NCBI GenBank assembly: GCA_903772945.1
Contig: CAICTM010000322.1
Span: forward strand, 1-64,000
Length of the DNA stretch: 64,000 nucleotides
Direction of reading: 5' to 3'
Source of the DNA: Seminavis robusta
Lineage: Eukaryota > Bacillariophyta > Bacillariophyceae > Naviculales > Naviculaceae
Under the pieces are notes generated by a model. That model searched no databases and had not been told where the DNA came from. It worked only from the letters and a program-made list of their open reading frames with translations. A program made the position numbers and the translations under genes. The stretch's first letter is position 1, and each line of letters starts with the position of its first letter. Positions 1 to 9,353 of the stretch are shown one piece after another.

Positions 1-28
1 CGACAGCCTTTCTGGGCCACGACGATAA

Positions 29-743
29 TCATGTGTTGTTTGGCCCCGGTTGTAGATCTCGGACCGAAGCCGTTTTGGTGGTCCCATCGAGCGATACTTG
101 AATTTCCAAGTCCAAGTTTTGTAGTTCCTTTTCTCTCTTTTTCATTTCACGGACGACTCCCTTTTGTTGTCGTTTTCGTTCAATCTTTTCGTCGACTTTT
201 CCCTCCAATTCAGCGCCCTTGTCCAAATCAAATTTGGCCAATACTGCAAATGCCAAGACGGCTCCAAAGTCAATGGCCAAGTTAACGTACTGAAAACATA
301 ATGAATGCATTCAGAAGATTAGTTAGTCAAGAATAGAAAAACTTGTCACAACTTTAGTCAGTCAGTTGTTGATACTGACTCACCTCGGTATTCAAGTCGA
401 CATCGGTCCTGGCACCACTAAGGGCAGCCAATGTTCCCGCCAGAGTGATGAATCCACCCACAGCGGCACCAGATCCCAATGATCCGTAGAGGAACAATCG
501 CAGAGTCCTCCAGGGTGCAATACTCTCTGAAACCAATTTGGTTCGCAATCCTTCATCGAATGGTCCTTTCGTTTTCTTCTTTTGGTCTTCGTTGGAACTG
601 CTCATTTGCAGGGCTGTCTCACTGCTGCCAAAGAAGAACTTGGGCACAACATGGCTGGCAGCAACCTTGGGAGTGGAAACTTGGAATGCCGTGGTTCCAC
701 CAACAAAAAGGGCCAGGCACAGAAGGAAGGAGAATCGCATCAT
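29..743 (-). CDS. Plastid-targeted DUF3493 (LPA1/REP27-like) membrane protein
   Basis: Two exons, 743-384 and 289-29, joined by a canonical intron (donor GAG|GTGAGT, acceptor TTTTCAG|TAC) that keeps frame and gives about 206 aa. The N-terminus is a signal peptide ending in a TTAFQV context, the ASAFAP-type signal for entry into a diatom plastid. The conserved part starts near residue 65 with APWRTLRLFLYGS, followed by a glycine/alanine-rich hydrophobic helix and a second helix in exon 2 (AIDFGAVLAFAVLAKFD). This two-helix layout matches DUF3493, a domain found in the photosystem II assembly factor LPA1/REP27 and in cyanobacterial proteins. A charged coiled stretch follows. A role in thylakoid or PSII biogenesis is inference from the family. 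The gene is divergent from MGDG synthase. The stop lies only 28 bp from the window edge, so a further 3' exon cannot be excluded. Confidence 0.7.
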
Positions 744-1216
744 CCTAACGAATAATTAATTATAAATTGCAAACAATGCTGACAGGACAGCTTGGCCTGG
801 AAATTGTGCTCTCTGGCGGCAAGATAGTTGATCTGCTTTGAGACAGTAGCCAAAGGCATCAAGAAATGGTGCAAGGTTGAAGCTCTTGGCTTCTCCCCAG
901 CTGACTTTGCCGATGATCGAGGCGTGGGATCCACTCGGTTTGGACGTTGGAAGAAGAAACTGGCTTTGCGAAAATCTTTGACACCCAAAACGATGACGTC
1001 AGTGCCAAAGCTGAAGCTTTTGACAGTGAGAAGATCCATCATGGCATCACAACGGCAAACTCAGCGGCACCAGAGCAACCACGCTCCCATTGGATGTTGC
1101 CACACAGGAGGAGACGTCTCAAGTGCATTTAGGTTTAATTACAGCGACTATCTGGCAGTGTTCACAAAACACAATCCAATTCGCAGTTTGATTATTTGCA
1201 CAAAAATCAGACAGCA
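744..1216. promoter_or_regulatory. Shared upstream region of two divergent plastid-protein genes
   Basis: This 473-bp stretch separates the start codons of the DUF3493 gene (minus) and the MGDG synthase gene (plus), so it must hold both 5' UTRs and promoters. I see no clear TATA box or repeated operator. ORFs here are short and unlike any family I know. Confidence 0.45.
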
Positions 1217-2623
1217 ATGACCATCCCAAGGTATCTGACGGCAGCCCTGTGGCTGCTAACTGCAGTCGCCGCCTTTTCTCCCACTACTACCACCACTCGC
1301 CATCCACTGCACTCGGTACAATCATCATCATCTTTCAAGCTCGCCTCTGCTGCCGCCAACGAGGATGTTTGTACCATTCAGATCCTAATGAGTGACACGG
1401 GTGGTGGTCATCGAGCATCTGCCAATGCTTTGAGAGATGCTTTTGATGTCTTGCATCCCGGAAAGATACAATGCGACATTGTCGACATCTTTACCGATTA
1501 CGGACCCTTCTGGCCGTTTACCGATTATCCTGCCATTTACAAAATCATGGCCGAATACAGCTTTTTGTGGGATTGGTTCTATCACTTGGGAGCTTCACCC
1601 TTTGGCATTGCCGTCAACGAATTCCTCATGGAACTCTTTTGCTTTGATTCCTTTCAAGAGTGCCTAGCACGACCATCCGGATCCACCAACCATCGGGCGG
1701 ACATGGTCATTAGTGTCCATCCACTCTGTCAGGACGTGCCACTCAAAATCTTGTCTTCCTTGGACACCAACGGGCAAACACGGTCTCCCGATGCCCGTAC
1801 GACACCATTTGTCACTGTTGTGACTGATTTGGGCGGGGCCCATCCAACGTGGTTCAACAAGGGTGTCAACAAGTGTTTTGTACCCACAGATGCACTCTAT
1901 CAATGTGCACGAGATCGCAACGTCCAACCCGACCAGCTTGTGCAGTATGGACTCCCCATTCGGAGAGGATTCTGGGACCAGGCTTCGGGCAAGGAACAGA
2001 AAACACCCGTCCAGTTGCGACAGGAACTGGGACTCGACGTGGAATTGCCAACCGTACTCATGGTGGGAGGTGGAGATGGGATGGGTGGTATTGTAGATAT
2101 TGCCGCAGAAGTTGGCGACAAGTTGGGATCTGGTAGTTCCACACCGGCCTATCAAATGGTGGTAGTTTGTGGAAGCAACGAAAAGGCCAAGCAAGCACTT
2201 TCCTCAAAGCAATTTGGGGATGGCGTCAAGGTCAATGTACAAGGATTTGTCAACAATATGGATGAATGGATGCAGGCATCGGATGCAATCGTCACCAAGG
2301 CGGGACCTGGAACCATTGCAGAAGCATCGATTTGTGGATTGCCTTGCATGCTATTCTCCTACCTACCTGGCCAGGAAGAAGGCAATGTTCCCTTTGTGGA
2401 GAATTCAGGCTTTGGCAAATTCAGTGGAGATCCAACAGTAATTGCCGAAACGGTGAGTTCGTGGTTGGCATCGCCCGAGAAAATGAACTCGCTCAAGGAG
2501 GCTGCCTTGCAAGCAGCAAGACCTTCGGCGACATTGGATATTGCCAAGGACTTGGCCGACATGGTATTCGCCCAAAAGGAAAAGCTCCGGGCAAAGGAAC
2601 CCGTCAAAGTTGGCAGAGCATGA
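1217..2623 (+). CDS. MGD: Monogalactosyldiacylglycerol synthase, plastid targeted
   Basis: This is a single-exon enzyme of 468 aa. The frame is open from 1196, but the first ATG is at 1217 and opens a signal peptide ending in VAAFSP, an ASAFAP-type plastid motif. The MGDG synthase N-domain follows, with the loop SDTGGGHRASA at about residues 59-69. The C-terminal GT28 domain carries DAIVTKAGPGTIAEAS at about 356-371, the UDP-sugar-binding region of the family. The enzyme transfers galactose from UDP-galactose to diacylglycerol, making the main thylakoid lipid at the plastid envelope. Length and domain order fit the family, and I see no missing motif. Confidence 0.93.
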   Translation: MTIPRYLTAALWLLTAVAAFSPTTTTTRHPLHSVQSSSSFKLASAAANEDVCTIQILMSDTGGGHRASANALRDAFDVLHPGKIQCDIVDIFTDYGPFWPFTDYPAIYKIMAEYSFLWDWFYHLGASPFGIAVNEFLMELFCFDSFQECLARPSGSTNHRADMVISVHPLCQDVPLKILSSLDTNGQTRSPDARTTPFVTVVTDLGGAHPTWFNKGVNKCFVPTDALYQCARDRNVQPDQLVQYGLPIRRGFWDQASGKEQKTPVQLRQELGLDVELPTVLMVGGGDGMGGIVDIAAEVGDKLGSGSSTPAYQMVVVCGSNEKAKQALSSKQFGDGVKVNVQGFVNNMDEWMQASDAIVTKAGPGTIAEASICGLPCMLFSYLPGQEEGNVPFVENSGFGKFSGDPTVIAETVSSWLASPEKMNSLKEAALQAARPSATLDIAKDLADMVFAQKEKLRAKEPVKVGRA

Positions 2624-3100
2624 AAAAGAGAATAGTGATTCTCTGCGCTTGCCCTGCTCTAGCTTTTGAATTTTAAAAACACAAGATATTAGATTGCGTG
2701 GTATCACTTAGTCTTGCTGTCTGCTAGCCACCGTAGCCAGTTAGGCAACGGTTCATGACAAAAAATACCCCATGTGTCCACAATGCAATGGTTTTCTCAC
2801 ATGGTTTCCGAGCCATGCAAATATGGAATGCTAAAGGAACACCACCAAGACCCACCACTAGCCTAACACCATGCTTTGTTATCTGTGGCATCTGTCACAG
2901 ATACAATAGGACAGGTGCATGCATGATAGGAATCTTTTATGACTCGTATGACTCTATGTTTTGAGCGTGATGTTATGACTTTAGCGGGGGCGCCCGCCTT
3001 ATTGGTGCACCATCTTGGCAGCAGATGTTGCAAGCTCCTTTAGTTGGGTGTTTGCGCTCCCCTATACTGAATGCTCATTTTTGAGCTCTTTTTGAAGCTG
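2624..3100. other. Intergenic spacer between convergent genes
   Basis: MGDG synthase and the proteasome-like gene converge here. The 477 bp hold both 3' ends. Short ORFs are present but have no recognisable domain, and I see no repeat or RNA gene. Confidence 0.5.
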
Positions 3101-4117
3101 CTATGTTGTTGGCCTGTCCCCTGGTGGTACAATTTCCCCTCTGGACAATTCAAATCGGTCCATTGCCATTCCTTCTTGATGAGACAGGGAAGCCGTGAGT
3201 ATTCGTCGGACATTCTTTAGCGATGCCGGGACGTAGCTTTGTTTGTTGTTGTTGTTGTCAATGTTTCCCTTGTCTGCCTTTTTGGAATTCTTATCTTTGG
3301 TGAATACTGCTTTGTCATCTGCTGCACGTTTCAAAGCATTCAGCAATACTTCTACCAGCTTTTGTCGTCCTTGTTGCATTGTGAGCGGCTCGGTTGATTG
3401 CGAAATGTCCTTTAAATCATTCCATAGCTGATTGTCCTTTTGGAATTTGTCTCCTCCATTAATAACTCCAAAATTACCCCCCAAACATTCTACAGCTCCA
3501 GAAGGATCTATCCGATAAAAGCAGTGTGGCAACATGGTGGCGGTGCTGTCTTCTTGATTGGCAATGTTTTGTGCCGGTTCTTGGTACGCCACAATCATCG
3601 TAGCACCAAATGGCCGCGCGGCAATCTTCATGGTATGCTCTTGATAAAGCAAGGAAACTTCTTCCAAAAAGATATCAATGGGAATTTCTTCATCATAGAC
3701 GTATTCGTGTTGTATTGCCAATTCTTGGGCTGCTGCACACAGGACTCTCCCATCGGCAGATACTCCCGAATGGGCCACCATGAGATTGGGTGTCACTCGC
3801 AGGAATCGTGCCGTTCCATCATCCAGAACAAACATGGAGGGCAAAACCTGAGGAGATGCCATGAGGAGAACTCCTTCTTGAGGTCGACACAGAACCAACA
3901 CTGGTGTCCCTAGGGCGGCTGCTTCCATGGCATAATCCACTTGTTGAAGTCGTCCTTGGGGGTTGAAAGTGGATAGGGAGTAGGCGTGTCGTTCATCGAT
4001 TCGAATGTACCCGCCTGCACTCTGACCTTGAATTTGGGTAGAAAGGTAACAAAACAGCACAACAACAAGAAGCCGCCAAGATACTGTTGATACCATCATC
4101 TTTGTTATGGTGGACAT
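3101..4117 (-). CDS. Proteasome alpha-type subunit with N-terminal signal peptide
   Basis: A single-exon protein of 338 aa. After an N-terminal hydrophobic segment (residues about 14-28, likely cleaved near QIQGQSAG) comes the alpha-subunit signature YSLSTFNPQGRLQQV at 46-60. The Ntn-hydrolase fold continues through DGRVLCAAAQELA and ARPFGATMIVAY, closest by eye to alpha2/PSMA2. Normal alpha subunits are cytosolic or nuclear, about 235-260 aa, and have no signal peptide. This one also has a C-terminal extension of about 90 aa with an asparagine run. Alpha subunits have no catalytic threonine, so a structural role is expected. The signal peptide suggests the ER, the secretory route or the periplastidal compartment; the location is inference. 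It may be a divergent paralogue rather than a working ring subunit. Confidence 0.8.
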   Translation of the reverse strand: MSTITKMMVSTVSWRLLVVVLFCYLSTQIQGQSAGGYIRIDERHAYSLSTFNPQGRLQQVDYAMEAAALGTPVLVLCRPQEGVLLMASPQVLPSMFVLDDGTARFLRVTPNLMVAHSGVSADGRVLCAAAQELAIQHEYVYDEEIPIDIFLEEVSLLYQEHTMKIAARPFGATMIVAYQEPAQNIANQEDSTATMLPHCFYRIDPSGAVECLGGNFGVINGGDKFQKDNQLWNDLKDISQSTEPLTMQQGRQKLVEVLLNALKRAADDKAVFTKDKNSKKADKGNIDNNNNKQSYVPASLKNVRRILTASLSHQEGMAMDRFELSRGEIVPPGDRPTT

Positions 4118-4673
4118 CTAATCTCAGTTGTACAAATGATGTGTTGGGGTTTGGTTGGGTTGTGGTGATCGGCAGGGCCAAGGATGATCGACCAAGGAAG
4201 GGTCGTCTTCCACGTGGAACCTCCCACCTGCCCCGAAGGTCCACCGCGCAGATGCAAAACTACACCTCTGCCCAGATCGCGACCTAAAGTAGAAAGCTGA
4301 AGTAACGAATACATGTAGCCAACCCAATACCCTCAGTATCAGTTAGAAGCAACAGGATGACCTTGCAAACCCGGAGCCTTCTTTGGTTGGGCAAGAGAGG
4401 CTCATGGTCCATACCCCACCCTCTGGTGGACCTACCGATACGAGACAGTCTCCTTGGCCCATTCCTGAACTAGTCTCTACCAGTGGTCCACACCAGGACC
4501 TACGCCTGTACCAGCTCGTGATTTACTTCTGTCAACTCGTTCACTACCTCATGACCCTCGCTCGTTCAAAATTTGACGACTCTAGCTAACACTACAAGGC
4601 AGTAAAGATGTGGTGACTCCCTACCGATATCTTTTTTCATACTGCTATGACAGGCCGTCGCTGTTGTTGGTTT
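4118..4673. other. Intergenic spacer
   Basis: This spacer holds the proteasome-like gene's upstream region and the 3' end of the sulfotransferase gene. Only short ORFs without recognisable domains are seen, and no RNA gene or repeat. Confidence 0.45.
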
Positions 4674-5633
4674 TTATTTGTGGAAACAGTATTCATGCAG
4701 CCAAGTGGGAACATGGTTAGCACCCCCCAAATCTTTCGTGACAGTGTCTAGAAATTGTTTGCGATGCTCTTCATCAAAGAGGCTATCGTGATCCCCCACG
4801 GAACCTTTTCGAATAAAGTTGTATCCTGGTTTCCATCGCACGGATATTGGGTGGAACAGTCCTTGGTGTTCTCTCATCCATTCAAAGCTGGTTCGTTCGA
4901 GCACTCGATCCATAAAGGCTTGGTTGTTTGCGTCAATGTCAACTTGGAGAAATTTGGCAATGCGTACAATCTCTTGTTTGCGATCTTGTTTGAGATCTTC
5001 GTATCGCACCAAGAGTATTTGAGGATTGGCATTCGCATTCGCAGCAGTCGAGCAATGTGGCATCCAGGAAGCCAAGTGATGACTCCATTTTCCGTAGGCA
5101 ATGGTTCCGTCCAGAAATTGTTGAAAAAAGGCTTCAAAATCTCCTTGGAATCCTCCATCGTCGGGATGTTGATTGCTCATGTGATGATAAAAAGAAGTGA
5201 GAGTATCTCGACCGTCTCGAACGACATAAATATACCTTGTTCCAGGTCCCTTGGGCAACATACCCCATCGTAGGTGAGTGTTAAAGATGCGGTAGCCCAA
5301 AGCCTTGTGCGCGTCTCGAATTTTGGAAATCATTTGTGGTGGACCGTCTGATGATGATGATTCCCAATGAGCATCAATCTCGAAAAAGGGTGCGTATTGG
5401 GAAATGTGATCCAAGGGCAAATTATCATCCTGGTGGACCGACGCCGACACGAGCTGAAAGACAATGTTTTGCATCCAGGTCGTTCCTGATTTTGGAAATG
5501 ATGCAATGAAAATATCCTTGTCTCCCACTGGAAGCTCGCGGCATTTTCGCAGGGTCTCTTGGGAAGTGATGGGAAGAGTGGGGAGGGGAGGGAGGTCGTC
5601 GTCCATCGTCGCCATTGCCATTGCCAAATACAT
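4674..5633 (-). CDS. Sulfotransferase family protein (cytosolic type)
   Basis: A single-exon protein of about 319 aa. The frame opens at 5642, but the first ATG is at 5633, and a later ATG at 5606 (MDDDLPPL) is equally plausible. It has the three PAPS-binding landmarks of PF00685: the 5'-phosphosulfate loop FPKSGTTWMQ near residue 46, the 3'-phosphate motif YVVRDGRDT near residue 136, and a C-terminal RKGSVGDHDSLF matching the RKGxxGDWK region. The family transfers sulfate from PAPS to hydroxyl or amine groups of small molecules such as steroids and phenols. The substrate here is unknown. No signal peptide or TM is visible, so a cytosolic enzyme is likely. The gene is divergent from DDRGK1. 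Confidence 0.9.
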   Translation of the reverse strand: MYLAMAMATMDDDLPPLPTLPITSQETLRKCRELPVGDKDIFIASFPKSGTTWMQNIVFQLVSASVHQDDNLPLDHISQYAPFFEIDAHWESSSSDGPPQMISKIRDAHKALGYRIFNTHLRWGMLPKGPGTRYIYVVRDGRDTLTSFYHHMSNQHPDDGGFQGDFEAFFQQFLDGTIAYGKWSHHLASWMPHCSTAANANANPQILLVRYEDLKQDRKQEIVRIAKFLQVDIDANNQAFMDRVLERTSFEWMREHQGLFHPISVRWKPGYNFIRKGSVGDHDSLFDEEHRKQFLDTVTKDLGGANHVPTWLHEYCFHK

Positions 5634-6036
5634 GCAGGTCAATTGATCGGCAAGTGCTTGACGATCTTACATATATTTACCTGTTTTGGATCTTTGTCCG
5701 AATACGGTAGTGCAAAGGATCTTGTGTAAATAGTTTAGGTATTTCAATTTGCTTTGAAAACCAAATGGCGAGGGCAAGGAATATGGAGTGCTTGAAGTTC
5801 TGTTTGACCACCCCTTTTCAAAAGGGGGGGGCGCCTGCAGATTCGATTCGCCCCTGGATTTGTATTGCACCAAAATCTGCCCGCAGCACAGGCAAATACA
5901 GCTTGAAGAGAAGTCTTTCCTCCCTTCGCCCAAAAAGACACACCCTCGCTTCGTCCACTTACTTCCCTCTACCACCACCAAACTCAACACCAACCCAGGC
6001 AGACCGAACTAGCTAGCTAGTAATAGATAGAAAGCC
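5634..6036. promoter_or_regulatory. Divergent upstream region, with a G/C-run hairpin
   Basis: This region sits between the sulfotransferase start (minus) and the DDRGK1 start (plus). At 5811-5827 an 8-bp perfect inverted repeat CCCCTTTT/AAAAGGGG with a one-base centre could fold or bind a dimeric factor. A run of CTAGCTAG lies just before the DDRGK1 start. Confidence 0.4.
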
Positions 6037-6933
6037 ATGTCTGGAGACGACCCCTTTGACAATTACGACCACGAGACGGAGGTCACTGTTGGCTTTTCCG
6101 ATGGTACCCTTCTAGCAATCTCTGTGTTTGGGTTTGCCGTCATGGCCTTTGTTGTCTTTTCCATTATCATTTCTCGCGTCAAATCGGCGGACGAATTGGA
6201 AAAGGGCGAAGCGGATACCGACTTGAATTACGAAGAAGAGCTGCTGCGTGCCGATGTCGCTTCTCTCAATCGAGCGCAGAGACGTGCTCGAGCCAAGGCA
6301 CTCATGAAACGTGAACGCCGTGTCGTCGGTGACGAACAGCAGCTTCCGCAGCATGACGACGAACACCATAACGAGGACGACAGTAACGAGCCTCATCTGT
6401 CTCGCAAGGATCGACAAAAGGCGGCCAAAGTAGCGGAAAGGAAGGAACGTCATGTAAACGAAGAACAGAGACGAGAAGAACAAAAACAAGCCATGCTGGT
6501 GGCCAAGGAAGAAAAGAAAAAGAGACTTGAATTGGAAGCTGAGAGAGCCAAAGAACAAAAGATAAGGAGGGAAGAGGAATTAGAACAGAAAAAGAAGGAA
6601 GAATTCGACAACTGGAACACATTCCTCGTATCGCGTGATCGAACTGTCTCGCTGTCCGTTCATGACTGGGTGCAAGAGCTGCAATTCCAAAATGCTGTCG
6701 TGGTGCCGCTGCGGAACATAACCAGACGATTCGATTGTTCCATGGAGCAAGTTAAAGAGAGGATCTGTCAATTGGTCGATGAGGGAAGAATCAATGGAGT
6801 CGTCGATGGAGAAATGTTCTATGTACTATCCCACAGACACTTGCTTTCCTTGGCATCCTTTGTCGCAGCCAATCGAGAAGTATCCTTACGAGATGTCTCC
6901 CACGAAACCAAAAGGATCCTAGAGACCGCTTGA
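6037..6933 (+). CDS. DDRGK1: DDRGK domain protein 1 (UFBP1), UFMylation factor
   Basis: A single-exon protein of 298 aa. It has a short N-terminus, one TM helix at about residues 24-46, then a long charged coiled coil rich in R, K and E (about 75-190), and a C-terminal winged-helix/PCI-like domain beginning EEFDNWNTFLV. That order is diagnostic for DDRGK1/UFBP1, an ER-membrane scaffold of the UFM1 ligase complex with UFL1 and CDK5RAP3, used in ribosome and ER quality control. The helix-turn-helix part (CSMEQVKERICQLVDEGRI) aligns with the family. The name-giving D-D-R-G-K string is replaced by VVDGEMFYV. The ATG sits about 20 bp after CTAGCTAG. Confidence 0.88.
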   Translation: MSGDDPFDNYDHETEVTVGFSDGTLLAISVFGFAVMAFVVFSIIISRVKSADELEKGEADTDLNYEEELLRADVASLNRAQRRARAKALMKRERRVVGDEQQLPQHDDEHHNEDDSNEPHLSRKDRQKAAKVAERKERHVNEEQRREEQKQAMLVAKEEKKKRLELEAERAKEQKIRREEELEQKKKEEFDNWNTFLVSRDRTVSLSVHDWVQELQFQNAVVVPLRNITRRFDCSMEQVKERICQLVDEGRINGVVDGEMFYVLSHRHLLSLASFVAANREVSLRDVSHETKRILETA

Positions 6934-7586
6934 TCGATCGATCGTGACCTTATACCACAATCTCCAGCGGACTTGACTCATTATTATTATTACTCAATTA
7001 TTGAATAACTGACGGACCGACTGAATCGACTCGACTCTTTGATAGATATCACCTTGCATCTTAGAACCTTAAAAGCAGCGTTGCATCCTATAAAATACTG
7101 GTTGACAACCCCAAAAGGTGCCTATTTGTTTCGGATAACGAAACCGGCATCAGCTCGGCACATACTTTGCGTGCCGCAGCCATAGTCAGTAGAGGAATCC
7201 TTCCCTGGAGTGCGGTACCAGTGTCTCTTCGTTTCTCCGTAGGTACGTACTGAAGTCATGCTCAACGGATTTCCCTAGTCCCATCACAGCATCCTTTCGT
7301 CGCCTTAGCACTGGCACCTGCCCATGTAGTTAGTTATCTAGACCTTTTATCACTCAGCTGCTACCACTAATCTTTTGTTTGCATTTGAGGAATCAGCTCT
7401 ATTACTGGAACCAGGAGAACAGGGTGTGACGCGCAGGACGGATAGCAGAACCATTGATGCTTTCGATTTTCAGGTTTGTCGGGGGGATGATGTCACTACT
7501 CGATACGAGGTTCGTCGAGACCAATTGGAACTGCTGGCCTAGACTACTGATGGCACTCGGTTCAGATTTATGTCAAAATTTGCCTT
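6934..7586. other. Intergenic spacer between convergent genes
   Basis: These 653 bp lie between the 3' ends of DDRGK1 and the MFS gene. I see no ORF with a recognisable domain, no RNA gene and no clear repeat. An extra 3' exon of the MFS gene is possible, because a GTGAGT lies just before its annotated stop. Confidence 0.4.
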
Positions 7587-9353
7587 TTAGGAATGTATTC
7601 TACTAGTACTCACAGCAGACTCAGTGCTGTCATTACTACGATCCAGCAGTGGTTCTCGCAGTGATTGGGTGTCATCCTGGTCCATGTCGTCTTCGCCTCC
7701 ACAAATCTCCGTTCCCACCCTCATGTCAACGACTTCCGGCAGCGCTCGATTGCCTACATCTTCCTCGTCTCCCCCCTTGGGAAGAAATGTCACCATGATA
7801 GTCCCCATTGCATATATCCCAGAGGCACACACAAACATACTGCCAGGACCAAACAAACTGTGTCCATTCTTGGAATGGTCATAGACAAACTCTAAAATCA
7901 TTGGCCCTACGGCATTGGCCAGTGCATTGAGTGCAAACAATGCCCCTTGTACACGACCCTGCTCATTGACCGAGGCTGATTTGGAGGCGTAGGCCGATAA
8001 AAGTGGAAAGCTGACCTTGGTCAATTGTGACAGACAGAGGGCCACGAGGATTGTGTTTTTCGTCTTTGCCAATCCGTACAATAAGTTGTGGCATGTCCCA
8101 GAGACGAAGGCAATGACCATGAGGTTCTTTTCACCGAACAAGTTCAGCATGGGTTGCAGGAAGAATGCTTGAATTACCACACCCAATGGACAAAAGATGA
8201 GAAACATCTTGGCAATATCATCATCCCTCACATTCAGTTGGTCTTCAATGTAGTACACAATAAGGGTCTTATCCGAGGAGTACACCATGGCACTGAAGAA
8301 GGATGCAGCCGCTAAGATTGGTAAATTGCCTGTTGTCAAAATCTCCATGTCTCGCAGAGGCTTTGTGGCTGTTTGGATGATGACAACAATCCAATGCGTA
8401 TTATCAGGTGATTGCGGATAATCCTCACTGTTGTAGAGAAAGGGTTCGCTCCCTTCTTCGTCGGAATAACTGCTGCCACTGGTACTCCAACGAAGCTGGT
8501 TCCCGCGTTGTTGGCGTTGCTGTTGTCGTTCCAAGGATTGACGGTTTTCCTCGGCGACATCTTGTGGAAGCGTTTCGGGCAATGCCACGAAAGCCAACAC
8601 GATTGCCAAAAGGAAGAATACAACCGAAAGCACAGACACTTGGAAATGATTCATCAACAACGGCAGTTGTGGCGCCAGAGAAAATCCAGCATAAAAGCCA
8701 GACAAAAGGATGCCATAACCAGCGGCTCGAATTTCTGGCGACAACACATCGGAGGCTGCTGCAAAACTCATGGACGTAAAATCCACTGCTCCCGCCAGGC
8801 TGACCGCGAAATAGTAGGCATTGGGACTCAACCACGGCAAAAGTTGCAGAAAGACAAGAGCAACGGTTCCTAAAGAATACAGCACCACGCTGATGATAAT
8901 GACTCCTCTTCGTCCCTGACGATCACTGTAGGTTCCAACGACAGGGTTGAATATTAGCGTCAATAGATTCAGCACCAAGGTGGCAACTGCTGCGGCATAC
9001 TGAGCATCATCTGCTCCATCTTGACAAGCATCTGGCTTTTCTTGGCGATTAAAGGTAGCGCAATCAGGACCACTGTAATGGTGGCGAGTTCGTGCGTATC
9101 GATCTGCTATCACATCGGGAACAACCCCTACCACACTGCCAATACCAAAGGCTACAAGAAGTGTAACAATCAATATTGGAACGGTCCCTGTGGCCCGGCA
9201 GAAAGTTCTCAAAAATTCAAAGCAACTTTGCAATGACGTGGGTGGGTCGTCTCGATCCTCATTGTTAGCCTCGGAAGCAGCCATGGATATTGGAGGATTG
9301 AGACTATCAGTTATCTCCTCAGTCTCGCCATTGTTGATGGTAGAGGCCGCCAT
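7587..9353 (-). CDS. Major facilitator superfamily transporter
   Basis: This reading gives 588 aa from the first ATG at 9353. The frame is open upstream to 9581 without an ATG, so an upstream exon may exist. After a hydrophilic N-terminus of about 60 residues there are roughly 12 hydrophobic helices in two halves. The loop GTYSDRQGRRGV between helices 2 and 3 fits MFS motif A. A long polar loop (about residues 265-325, rich in Q, R, S and E) separates the halves, as usual, and ends with a TM that starts NLPILAAASFF. The acidic C-terminal tail is probably cytosolic. By eye it resembles eukaryotic tetracycline-resistance-like/HIAT1-type members; the substrate is unknown. Confidence 0.82.
   Translation of the reverse strand: MAASTINNGETEEITDSLNPPISMAASEANNEDRDDPPTSLQSCFEFLRTFCRATGTVPILIVTLLVAFGIGSVVGVVPDVIADRYARTRHHYSGPDCATFNRQEKPDACQDGADDAQYAAAVATLVLNLLTLIFNPVVGTYSDRQGRRGVIIISVVLYSLGTVALVFLQLLPWLSPNAYYFAVSLAGAVDFTSMSFAAASDVLSPEIRAAGYGILLSGFYAGFSLAPQLPLLMNHFQVSVLSVVFFLLAIVLAFVALPETLPQDVAEENRQSLERQQQRQQRGNQLRWSTSGSSYSDEEGSEPFLYNSEDYPQSPDNTHWIVVIIQTATKPLRDMEILTTGNLPILAAASFFSAMVYSSDKTLIVYYIEDQLNVRDDDIAKMFLIFCPLGVVIQAFFLQPMLNLFGEKNLMVIAFVSGTCHNLLYGLAKTKNTILVALCLSQLTKVSFPLLSAYASKSASVNEQGRVQGALFALNALANAVGPMILEFVYDHSKNGHSLFGPGSMFVCASGIYAMGTIMVTFLPKGGDEEDVGNRALPEVVDMRVGTEICGGEDDMDQDDTQSLREPLLDRSNDSTESAVSTSRIHS

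Noticed and set aside
1664-2194. 176-aa minus ORF inside MGDG synthase
   Set aside because: It is antisense to a well-supported conserved enzyme and has no domain of its own.
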